Assembly (NCBI GenBank): GCA_016867675.1
Contig: VGIZ01000040.1
Coordinates: 1 to 6,329 of the forward strand
DNA from: Candidatus Aenigmatarchaeota archaeon
GTDB taxonomy: Archaea > Aenigmatarchaeota > Aenigmatarchaeia > QMZP01
Direction: 5' to 3'
Length of the DNA: 6,329 nucleotides
Shown here: positions 1-5,398 of the stretch, piece by piece
Numbering within the stretch: position 1 is the stretch's first letter
Layout: each line of letters opens with the position of its first letter
Position numbers and translations under genes: made by a program
Notes under the pieces: generated by a model
The model's database searches: none
What the model saw: only the letters and a program-made list of their open reading frames with translations
What the model was told of the DNA's origin: nothing

Positions 1-333
1 TATCTGGAGCTGGCTCAGACCGCCCGCTTTCTTCATGTCATAATATTTGTCTATGGTTTCGGCATACAATCCGTTTCTAAGGAGGTTGTTCTTTATGTTG
101 CTGAGCAGTTGTTTCTTTTCCTCATTATACCAGTCTCCAAGGACAAGGATTTTGAGCCTGCGGACAGTTATGAGGAGGTCAGTCTCCTTGTCCTTAAGCC
201 GCCTCCTTATCTCATCCCCCATCTTCCTGAATTCTGGCGTATCATAATCTGGTATCTTCCTTTCCAAATCCTTCTTGACTTTTTCAAAATAGCTGTCCAT
301 CAGACCATCTATGTTATAATTATCGCCGTGCAT
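1..333 (-). CDS. Unrecognised protein, N-terminal 111 residues (runs off left edge)
   Basis: The minus strand is open without a stop from ATG at 333 to base 1, giving 111 codons that begin MHGDNYNIDGLMDSYFEKVK. The C-terminus lies outside the window. A Shine-Dalgarno-like AAGGAGAG (343-350) sits 9 nt upstream, which supports this start. Residues 1-60 are highly charged and look helical. Residues 61-70 (TVRRLKILVL) look like a first beta strand followed by GDWYNEEKKQLL, a helix, and NGLYAETIDKYYD. That pattern (strand, short loop, helix, GxxA strand) resembles the opening of a small Rossmann-like alpha/beta domain, but this is only a fold impression and I do not recognise the family. The stretch is about 43% GC by hand count and rich in Lys, Asn, Tyr and Ile, unlike dnaG just upstream. 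It lies 41 bp after the dnaG stop on the same strand and is probably cotranscribed. Function unknown. Confidence 0.8.
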   Translation of the reverse strand, partial: MHGDNYNIDGLMDSYFEKVKKDLERKIPDYDTPEFRKMGDEIRRRLKDKETDLLITVRRLKILVLGDWYNEEKKQLLSNIKNNLLRNGLYAETIDKYYDMKKAGGLSQLQI

Positions 334-342
334 TAAGATATT

Positions 343-350
343 CTCTCCTT
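343..350 (-). promoter_or_regulatory. Shine-Dalgarno site of the left-edge gene
   Basis: Read on the minus strand this is AAGGAGAG, nine bases before the ATG at 333, in the 41-bp gap after the dnaG stop codon. No convincing TATA box is seen in that gap, so the gene is probably translated from the dnaG transcript. Confidence 0.55.
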
Positions 351-374
351 GTCAGTTCTGATTGAACAAATATC

Positions 375-1754
375 CTACTTCCCCAAGTCCTTCCTGTCCA
401 GGATGCAGATGCCTGACGACGACGGGGCGTCCTTCTCCATGCCGGCCAGCACCTTGACCCCGCGCGACCTGGCGGCATAGGCCAGCGAATGCGTGACCTT
501 GCCGTCAAAGACAACGGCATTCGCGTTCTCCATGCTGCGGATGGTGCTCTCAATCTCGCCCACGGGCACGCGGCCCATGACATTGCCTTCGGAGTCAAGT
601 ATGCATGCGGCGCGCGTGCCGACAAGCTCGTCCAGCATCCTGCCGAACTCCTCCTTCTGCCTCGCCGTCAGCCTCACCGGCTTTTCGTCCTCGCGCCTGC
701 CGAAGCCCATCTTGCTGAACAGCCCGCCATCGCGCGGCCTCTCGCGGCCGCGCCTTTCATACCTGTCCCTGCCGCGCCTCTCATCCGCGTAGCGGTGCCT
801 CGGCCTCTCATCGCGGTATCTCTCCACCCTGTGCAGCCGCGGCTCTGCCTCGCGCTTTTCAGCGGGAGCTGCTGGAGCCTGCGCGGCAGCCGCGCCTTCC
901 GCGCCGCCGTTGGCAGCCCTGGCGCCGTTGAAGCCCTCCTTCAGGTATTGCGCAAGCGGTATCTTCTCCCGCAGCGCCTTGAAGACCTCCTTCTGGGTCA
1001 GCTCCTCCACCTCCTTGCCGCGCGGCGCCGCTGTCACGAAATCCACGTCAGCCTTCAGCGAGAGCTCCTTTATTATCAGCTCGCCGCCGCGGTCGCCGTC
1101 AACAAACGCGGTCGCTGATTTCTCCTTTGTCAGCTCAGCCACAGCAGGCGGCACAGAAGTTCCCTCAATCGCTATCGTGTTCTTGACGCCGTAGCGGAGG
1201 AGGTTGACGACATCAGCCCGACCCTCCACTATTACGATGCTCTCGGAGTCCAGCAGGTTCGGCCCGCACGGCGAGCCCTTGTAGTTGGTTATCTCGTCCG
1301 TCCTCACAGCCGCCTTTATCTGCTCCGAAACCTCGTCCACATTGGGCACGCCTGACTCGGACAGCCCCTTAAGGATTTCCTTAGCCTTGTCCACGACGAA
1401 CTTCCGCTTGTCAGACCTCGTGTCCTCAACCGCAATCAGCTTTATCTCCGCGATGCACGGCCCGACCCTTTCTATGGTCTCCAGCGTCGCCGCAATCAGC
1501 GCGGTTTCCGCGCCGTCCAGCGAGCTCGGGATTATTATCTCGCCCTCGGAATTGCCCTCCTTTATCTCCATGTTCACTTCTATGCGACCTATCCTGCCTG
1601 TGCGCTGGAGCTCCCGCAGGTCAAGGTCAGAGCCTAACAGACCTTCTGTCTGGCCAAAAACAGCCCCTATGACGTCGGGTTTCTCAACAATTCCCTTCGC
1701 CTTTATGCTTGCCTTTATTATATATTTCGTAGAAGTTGGCGCCAGTTTCGCCAT
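375..1754 (-). CDS. dnaG: Archaeal DnaG (TOPRIM primase / exosome subunit)
   Basis: Archaeal-type DnaG, 459 residues from the ATG at 1754. The reading frame extends 8 codons further upstream, but this ATG has a good Shine-Dalgarno site and begins the family-typical MAKLAPTSTKYIIKASIKAK. The conserved N-terminal domain spans about residues 1-130 (EKPDVIGAVFGQTEGLLG; ELQRTGRIGRIEV). The TOPRIM domain spans about 171-262, with the catalytic-type Glu in VEGRAD (E177) and the DGDRGG motif (D219, D221). Residues 278-358 form an Ala-rich then Arg/Glu/Asp-rich, probably disordered linker. A C-terminal domain spans about 360-459. In archaea this family makes short RNA primers in vitro and is also a stable part of the RNA exosome, where it binds the Csl4 cap protein and favours A-rich RNA. 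Its start lies inside the upstream small TOPRIM gene (71-bp overlap), so translation is likely coupled. No broken motif is seen. Confidence 0.97.
   Translation of the reverse strand: MAKLAPTSTKYIIKASIKAKGIVEKPDVIGAVFGQTEGLLGSDLDLRELQRTGRIGRIEVNMEIKEGNSEGEIIIPSSLDGAETALIAATLETIERVGPCIAEIKLIAVEDTRSDKRKFVVDKAKEILKGLSESGVPNVDEVSEQIKAAVRTDEITNYKGSPCGPNLLDSESIVIVEGRADVVNLLRYGVKNTIAIEGTSVPPAVAELTKEKSATAFVDGDRGGELIIKELSLKADVDFVTAAPRGKEVEELTQKEVFKALREKIPLAQYLKEGFNGARAANGGAEGAAAAQAPAAPAEKREAEPRLHRVERYRDERPRHRYADERRGRDRYERRGRERPRDGGLFSKMGFGRREDEKPVRLTARQKEEFGRMLDELVGTRAACILDSEGNVMGRVPVGEIESTIRSMENANAVVFDGKVTHSLAYAARSRGVKVLAGMEKDAPSSSGICILDRKDLGK
681..923 (-). other. Arg-rich low-complexity linker of DnaG
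   Basis: These bases encode DnaG residues about 278-358, between the TOPRIM and C-terminal domains. The first part is Ala/Gly-rich (NGARAANGGAEGAAAAQAPA). From about residue 300 to 341 it is dominated by Arg with Asp, Glu, Tyr and Pro in repeated short blocks (RYRDERPRHRYADERRGRD). Such Arg-rich, Tyr-spaced sequence is commonly disordered and RNA-binding, which would suit an exosome subunit. That role is inferred, not seen. Confidence 0.75.
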
Positions 1755-2208
1755 AAGAATCACCTTTCTCCTTTTCAATCAAAGCCGCTGCTGAGCCTGC
1801 AGCCAGCCCTTCAATCTGCGTTATTCCTGTTTCCTTCATGAACATCCGCCTCAGCCTCGGATTCGCCTTTATGCGCCTGCGCTGGAGAAGCTTCAAAAGC
1901 TTCGCGCAGAGCCGTTTTCCCTCTTTGTCAAAGTCTGTTAATATGACAAATGACTTCTTTTCGTCCAGCCGGTCGACAAAGTCCGACAGCGGCTGTCCGT
2001 TAATCGGGATTACATCTATTAGACCCAGAGTTTTTAAATGCCGCTGCAAGGAGCTTCTGCCCTGCAGGCATTTAAATGCCTGCATAACGGGTGCCTGTTG
2101 CAGCGCATTTAAAGCTGCGGCATCCTTCCTGCCTTCCACGATGAGCGTGTGCTCGGAGAGCTCCCTGAGCATGGCCAGGAAGGTCTCAGGGTCTTGTATT
2201 TCCATCAT
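1684..2208 (-). CDS. Small TOPRIM-domain protein (UPF0292-like) with an internal insertion
   Basis: A small archaeal TOPRIM protein of the primase/RNase M5-like type; its biochemical role is not established. From ATG 2208 it has 174 residues. The TOPRIM motifs are IVEGRKD (Glu at residue 25) and ILTDFDKEGKRL (Asp at 92 and 94), followed by family-like RRIKANPRLRRMF and TQIEGLAA. The frame continues upstream to ATG codons at 2238 and 2262, but the one at 2262 lies in an inverted repeat with a TATA-like centre. The ATG-ATG at 2208/2205 fits better with a transcript starting near 2225, though no Shine-Dalgarno site is seen. Two oddities stand out. About 25 residues (roughly QQAPVMQAFK to SLQRHLKTL) separate the first TOPRIM helix from the GLIDVIPINGQPL strand, where I recall family members having none. 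Also, about 35 C-terminal residues lie beyond the usual family end, the last 23 codons overlapping dnaG. Probably cotranscribed with dnaG. Confidence 0.85.
   Translation of the reverse strand: MMEIQDPETFLAMLRELSEHTLIVEGRKDAAALNALQQAPVMQAFKCLQGRSSLQRHLKTLGLIDVIPINGQPLSDFVDRLDEKKSFVILTDFDKEGKRLCAKLLKLLQRRRIKANPRLRRMFMKETGITQIEGLAAGSAAALIEKEKGDSYGETGANFYEIYNKGKHKGEGNC
1759..1766 (-). promoter_or_regulatory. Shine-Dalgarno site deciding the dnaG start
   Basis: The minus strand reads AAGGTGAT here, four bases before the ATG at 1754. It matches the archaeal 16S anti-Shine-Dalgarno (core GGTGAT). It favours that ATG over the start 24 bp upstream, and it lies inside the coding region of the preceding gene. 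Confidence 0.75.
2033..2118. repeat. TTTAAA-centred repeats with 22-bp perfect palindrome inside TOPRIM gene
   Basis: TTTAAA occurs at 2033-2038, 2071-2076 and 2108-2113, spaced 38 and 37 bp. The middle copy is the centre of a perfect 22-bp palindrome at 2063-2084, whose half-site is TGCAGGCATTT. The right copy is flanked by 5-bp inverted arms GCAGC (2100-2104) and GCTGC (2114-2118). The left copy shares the right half, TTTAAATGCC then GCTGCA. The outer copies are exactly 75 bp apart, so the host reading frame is kept, while the middle copy is read in a different codon phase. The likeness is therefore at DNA level rather than from a repeated peptide. Confidence 0.7.
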
Positions 2209-2226
2209 TCTGATAGGGGCGATATC

Positions 2227-2234
2227 TTTATAAA
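2227..2234 (+). promoter_or_regulatory. TATA-like box for the plus-strand HTH protein gene
   Basis: TTTATAAA matches an archaeal TATA box. With the usual 26 or so bases to the start site, transcription would begin near 2257, leaving a leader of about 17 nt that contains the Shine-Dalgarno site AAGGTG (2263-2268), five bases before the ATG at 2274. The box is itself palindromic, so its direction is judged only from this spacing. Confidence 0.5.
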
Positions 2235-2239
2235 TCATA

Positions 2240-2262
2240 ATGTCACTATTTAAAAGTGACAT
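2240..2262. promoter_or_regulatory. 23-bp inverted repeat, candidate operator over a TATA element
   Basis: ATGTCAC (2240-2246) and GTGACAT (2256-2262) are perfect 7-bp inverted arms around the AT-rich spacer TATTTAAAA. Ten of eleven positions on each side of the centre (2251) pair. The spacer resembles a TATA box and, read leftward, would place a start site near 2225 for the small TOPRIM-dnaG unit. It also covers the expected start of the plus-strand transcript. A dimeric regulator bound here could control both divergent units. The regulator is unknown. Confidence 0.6.
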
Positions 2263-2268
2263 AAGGTG
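2263..2268 (+). promoter_or_regulatory. Shine-Dalgarno site for the HTH protein gene
   Basis: AAGGTG lies five bases before the ATG at 2274 and supports that start. It directly abuts the right arm of the 23-bp inverted repeat. Confidence 0.6.
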
Positions 2269-2273
2269 TTGTT

Positions 2274-2711
2274 ATGACTGCATACGAGAGTGTTGCTGAC
2301 GGGCTGAAGAAAGCTCTGACTCATCCAGCTGGAGCTGTTGCTGCAGGGCTTGGCACAGCATACGGCGTGAAGGAAGGGCTTGACCATGCCTACATGAGCC
2401 TCTGCCCGTTTGCTGCATCAGGCTGGATTCCTGACATGGACAGGTTCATGGCAGTCGCGGACGGCATTGCTGCACTAGGCGCGGGCACAGCGGTTGCCGC
2501 GGGGCTGATACGCACGGGCATCAGAAGAAGAAGGGACGAGAACCATGCTGTGGTTGAGGCGTTCAACGCCGGTCTCAGTCCCGAGGGACTGGCGGGTTCA
2601 ACAGGATACTCAAACCGCAGGATAGAACGCATTCTTGCAAGGGCTCAGGCTTCCGGTGACCTTACCAGAGAGTACCGCGCTGGTGACTATTGCAGCGGCG
2701 CTGACCAGTAG
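2274..2711 (+). CDS. Putative membrane protein with C-terminal HTH-like segment
   Basis: A 145-residue protein I cannot assign to a named family. Residues about 18-33 (PAGAVAAGLGTAYGV) are weakly hydrophobic. Residues about 58-80 form a clearer membrane segment (AVADGIAALGAGTAVAAGLI), followed at once by RTGIRRRR, a strong inside-positive signal. This suggests a two-segment hairpin with the C-terminus in the cytoplasm. Residues 91-122 (VVEAFNAGLSPEGLAGSTGY, then SNRRIERILARA) follow a helix-turn-helix pattern: helix, GLSxxxLA, turn, then a recognition-like helix. The following ASGDLTREY could be the start of a wing. It may be a membrane-tethered DNA-binding protein, but the weak first segment and short HTH leave room for error. 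It is divergent from the TOPRIM-dnaG unit with a palindrome between them, so autoregulation is conceivable. Its 3' end overlaps the convergent secreted-protein gene by 25 bp. Confidence 0.75.
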   Translation: MTAYESVADGLKKALTHPAGAVAAGLGTAYGVKEGLDHAYMSLCPFAASGWIPDMDRFMAVADGIAALGAGTAVAAGLIRTGIRRRRDENHAVVEAFNAGLSPEGLAGSTGYSNRRIERILARAQASGDLTREYRAGDYCSGADQ

Positions 2712-5353
2712 AATATAGCTTGTACCAATGATCGCATTCCCGCCGACCCTTCAAAAAACTGCCTCAGGTAGCCCACAATAACCTCCATGGCAAGGTTTCT
2801 TTCCGACTCGTCTGCTGCTGGCAGGGGCGGGTTTTCCACGTCGCATGCATCGCCGATGCCGTTCCCATTACCATCCGCTTGGTCCGGGTTGTAAGTGAAG
2901 AAGCAATTGTCAACGTCATCCAGCACACCGTCGCTGTCCATGTCGCTGGTCACTGCGGTACAGTCAAGCCTCATCAGGTTTATCCTCGCATTCGTCGCCG
3001 AAGCGAACGTGCCCTGCCTGAAGCCCAAGACCAGCATGTTGTCGCTTGAATTCACGCTCTGCTGCCCCGCTGAAACCGAATAGCTTGCCGAGCCAAGGGT
3101 TGTAACGTTGCACTTTGAGGCTATCTCGCTGTCCTCATACCTGTAGACCTCGGCATTGGACATGTTCACGAAATCATCAGGATTCAGGATGAATGTCTTT
3201 GTAACGTTCTTAAGCGGTCCGGAGTCCATGAATATCTGGTAAGCTGTCCCGTCAAGCCTGAAGAATGCAGGTTCCCTCAGAAGATATACGGATTTTCCGC
3301 CTTCCACCCTTATCTCGCCTGGGTTGGATTTGTCGCCCGCCTGCCTCCTTGAGCTGTCGCCCTTCTCCTGGACGCATTTTTCCATGTTCTCTAGGAATTT
3401 CCTCAGCTCGTCCAGCTGCCTGTTGACCTTTATTATATGCAGCTTGATTGTGGCGGCGACCGAGCCCGTGTTCGCCTTGTATTTTATCCTGAGCTCCTGG
3501 CCGGATGCCGGCGGTTTGGCAAGCGTTATTACAGCGCCCCTGCCACTGGTGCCCGGGTCAAGGCTGAACGGATACTCGGGGTCTTCGCTGTTCAGCGGCT
3601 TCCATCTCGTAAACCATCCGCGGTATTTCTCAACCACCACGTCATTCTCGTCAACAATGCCGTAGGGGTCACCGTTCCAGTCAATAAGCGGGCGATGCTC
3701 TATGGTTACTGTATTAAAGGAGCCATCCCCCACCACATTCTGCGGCGAGCCGTATTCTGTCATGTCAATGAGATTCAAATCAATCAGCGTGCCGTCATAG
3801 ATTACATTCTTCCTCACCTTGAAGTCGTCGCTGCTCATCGCCTCTATGTTGTAATTTATGTTCTCCTTCAGGCCCATGACCACCTTCATAATGGTTGCAT
3901 ACGGTATCTCAACGTTGATGGGCTCCGCTTTCCTAGGGGTTATCCGGTCAAAGGGGCTGCTCCGATCCACTCTCGCGTTCGTTTTCTTGTCTAGGATATG
4001 GTAGAAATCAGCGCCGTCTGCGACTTCGATTATCTCCTTGCCATTGGGATTTATGGTTATCTTCAGCTCAAGATTTTCCTCTATCCATCTGGAGTCGTCT
4101 TCCCCCGTTGATGGAATCTTGTCATTTATCTCCTTGTTTGAAATCAGGCTCTTGTACAGCGGCGGGTTGGATATGCCCATTTTATCACCCAATACCTTGA
4201 TGGCGTTTACAGCCCTTACCCTGAACACGCCGAACAGGTTCACGTCCAGGCCGCCGGTCCAGTCGTAGTATGCCACCCCAATCTTCATCCTCATTATGAT
4301 TGTCTTAGGCAGGCCTGCATAGTGGTCTTTGCTGCCTTCATCATAGCGCACGTCATTGAGTTCAACGTTCGTCTCCACCGAAGCGTCGGGAAGCAGGGGG
4401 AACCACTCGCCAGTTATATCCACCATTGAAGCGTCGCCGTCGGCGCTCAGTGAAGCCCCGAAGCTCTGCGGGGACGGGCATGACCGGCAGACGCCGCTGA
4501 TGCATTCGCCCTTTCTCTCAACTTCCACTGGCTGCTGGTTGCCTTCCAGAAGGTAAGTCCCAGACGGCTTTTTGGCAGGCGCAAGCCCTGAAAAATACAT
4601 ATCTTCTGGACTCACGTATTCTTTGTAGGTGCATCTCGTGCCGTCGGGTTCAAGCGTGTCGTGGCAGCCTGTGTCGTCGCACTCGCATTTCATGCAGTCG
4701 TTCTCGGGGTCGGACGGGCATGGGTAGCACGCCCCGCCAAAGCACCTGCCGGGCACCTTCCCGCCCGTATAATCGGCATTGCATTGGACCCCGTTCGGCT
4801 CGTTCTGGACATCACATCCCATGGCGGTGCATGAGCAGCTCTTGCATTCACCGAGGGTTGTCTGGGCAGGGCATTCGCACATGTAGCCGGCAGGTATGCA
4901 GGTGTCGCTCAGGCCGTCCTTGTCCCTGTCGCAGCAGGTCTGGCCTCTGCCGCAAATCAGCCCCGACATGTCTGGTGCTGACTTTGGTGTTGTTTGGCCG
5001 TACGGGATGTAGAAATTGGGGCAGCATTTTTCAGTCGCCAAATCAAAACACTTGCCTCCACAGCAGCCGGCATATGCCGAGCATCCGGTTTCGAAGACAT
5101 TCCTGCATTCGTTTATGTACCATCTTATGTCGGGGTCATAATTATGGATGAAGTATGTTATGGGCGTGTAATCATACTGGCTGAGGTATTTCGGTATGCA
5201 GTAGCCCGAAAGGTCATTGTCTGTCCCGCCTCCCCACGTGGTGCAGCCGCAGGTGCAGCTTTCCCTTGCATCTTCGGCGTTGGCGAGTGCCGGGATTAGA
5301 AGAATGCAGGCAAGCGAGGCAAAGAACGAAAGGCACAGGATTTTATTGCCCAT
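2687..5353 (-). CDS. Secreted Cys-rich protein with thrombospondin type 3 repeat
   Basis: An exported protein of 888 residues from ATG 5353; the frame opens two codons earlier at a TTG, which is less likely. Numbering below is from the TTG (subtract 2 for the ATG). Residues 1-28 are a Sec-type signal peptide with a likely cleavage after ALANA. Residues 35-294 hold 33 cysteines, including CC pairs and CxC motifs, and a duplicated Cys unit at 172-216 and 222-296. An early DxDxDG loop (DRDKDGLSD, 144-152) is Ca-binding-like. Residues 295-661 lack Cys, look beta-rich and match nothing I recognise. Residues 645-668 may form a short coiled coil. Four N-x-S/T sequons cluster at 718-772. Residues 806-840 are a classic thrombospondin type 3 repeat (DMDSDGVLDDVDNC; GNGIGDACD). 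The tail has an amphipathic helix but no clear membrane anchor. Probably a cell-surface or secreted adhesion or binding protein; the ligand is unknown. It may be cotranscribed with the CBS gene 45 bp upstream. Confidence 0.93.
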   Translation of the reverse strand: MGNKILCLSFFASLACILLIPALANAEDARESCTCGCTTWGGGTDNDLSGYCIPKYLSQYDYTPITYFIHNYDPDIRWYINECRNVFETGCSAYAGCCGGKCFDLATEKCCPNFYIPYGQTTPKSAPDMSGLICGRGQTCCDRDKDGLSDTCIPAGYMCECPAQTTLGECKSCSCTAMGCDVQNEPNGVQCNADYTGGKVPGRCFGGACYPCPSDPENDCMKCECDDTGCHDTLEPDGTRCTYKEYVSPEDMYFSGLAPAKKPSGTYLLEGNQQPVEVERKGECISGVCRSCPSPQSFGASLSADGDASMVDITGEWFPLLPDASVETNVELNDVRYDEGSKDHYAGLPKTIIMRMKIGVAYYDWTGGLDVNLFGVFRVRAVNAIKVLGDKMGISNPPLYKSLISNKEINDKIPSTGEDDSRWIEENLELKITINPNGKEIIEVADGADFYHILDKKTNARVDRSSPFDRITPRKAEPINVEIPYATIMKVVMGLKENINYNIEAMSSDDFKVRKNVIYDGTLIDLNLIDMTEYGSPQNVVGDGSFNTVTIEHRPLIDWNGDPYGIVDENDVVVEKYRGWFTRWKPLNSEDPEYPFSLDPGTSGRGAVITLAKPPASGQELRIKYKANTGSVAATIKLHIIKVNRQLDELRKFLENMEKCVQEKGDSSRRQAGDKSNPGEIRVEGGKSVYLLREPAFFRLDGTAYQIFMDSGPLKNVTKTFILNPDDFVNMSNAEVYRYEDSEIASKCNVTTLGSASYSVSAGQQSVNSSDNMLVLGFRQGTFASATNARINLMRLDCTAVTSDMDSDGVLDDVDNCFFTYNPDQADGNGNGIGDACDVENPPLPAADESERNLAMEVIVGYLRQFFEGSAGMRSLVQAIFYWSAPLQ
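2840..2944 (-). other. Thrombospondin type 3 Ca-binding repeat
   Basis: These bases encode DMDSDGVLDDVDNC, then NPDQADGNGNGIGDACD. This is the full TSP3 signature: DxDxDG loop, DNC, NPDQxD, a second Asp/Asn-rich loop, GDACD. The two cysteines of the repeat are expected to pair and the Asp side chains to bind calcium. It sits 50 residues before the C-terminus, following an otherwise unrecognised domain. Confidence 0.9.
4472..4846 (-). repeat. Two tandem Cys-motif units in the secreted protein
   Basis: Unit 1 (4712-4846, residues 172-216) and unit 2 (4472-4696, residues 222-296) share the pattern C-x2-C-x-C-x4-C-x10-C, with EPNG or EPDG before the last Cys, and then C-x4-C-x2-C-P-S. Unit 2 carries about 30 extra residues (around YVSPEDMYFSGLAPAKKPSG) before its last three cysteines. 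The spacing argues for an internal duplication of a disulfide-knotted module. Confidence 0.8.
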
Positions 5354-5398
5354 ACCCAAAGCTTGTCATTTGTCAATAAAAACATGCCAGGAAGCACG

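Noticed and set aside
47..336. Two plus-strand open frames at the left edge
   Set aside because: They lie opposite the minus-strand partial gene, which has a Shine-Dalgarno site and a coding-like charged sequence; the plus frames give low-complexity Ser/Leu or Ile-rich products.
681..923. Frameshift or artefact in dnaG because of the odd Arg-rich stretch
   Set aside because: The frame is unbroken and continues into a C-terminal domain with ordinary sequence, so the linker looks genuine.
489..1118. Long plus-strand open frame opposite dnaG
   Set aside because: It is a shadow of the GC-rich dnaG gene; the product is a Leu/Ala/Arg/Pro-rich mixture with no domain, and dnaG motifs are clear on the other strand.
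2227..2262. Attachment site or origin of replication near the palindromes
   Set aside because: AT-rich DNA and inverted repeats next to primase genes could suggest an origin, but there is no run of ORB-like repeats and no Orc1/Cdc6 gene; a promoter/operator explains the site better.
5280..5320. Lipobox-like LAC in the secreted protein signal peptide
   Set aside because: The Cys lies in the middle of the hydrophobic core with more hydrophobic residues after it, and a better signal peptidase site (ALANA) follows. It is not a likely lipoprotein.
5354..5398. TATA box or terminator between the CBS and secreted-protein genes
   Set aside because: A short T-rich stretch (5372-5380) is present but poorly spaced as a TATA box, and there is no clear hairpin or long T run; too weak to annotate.
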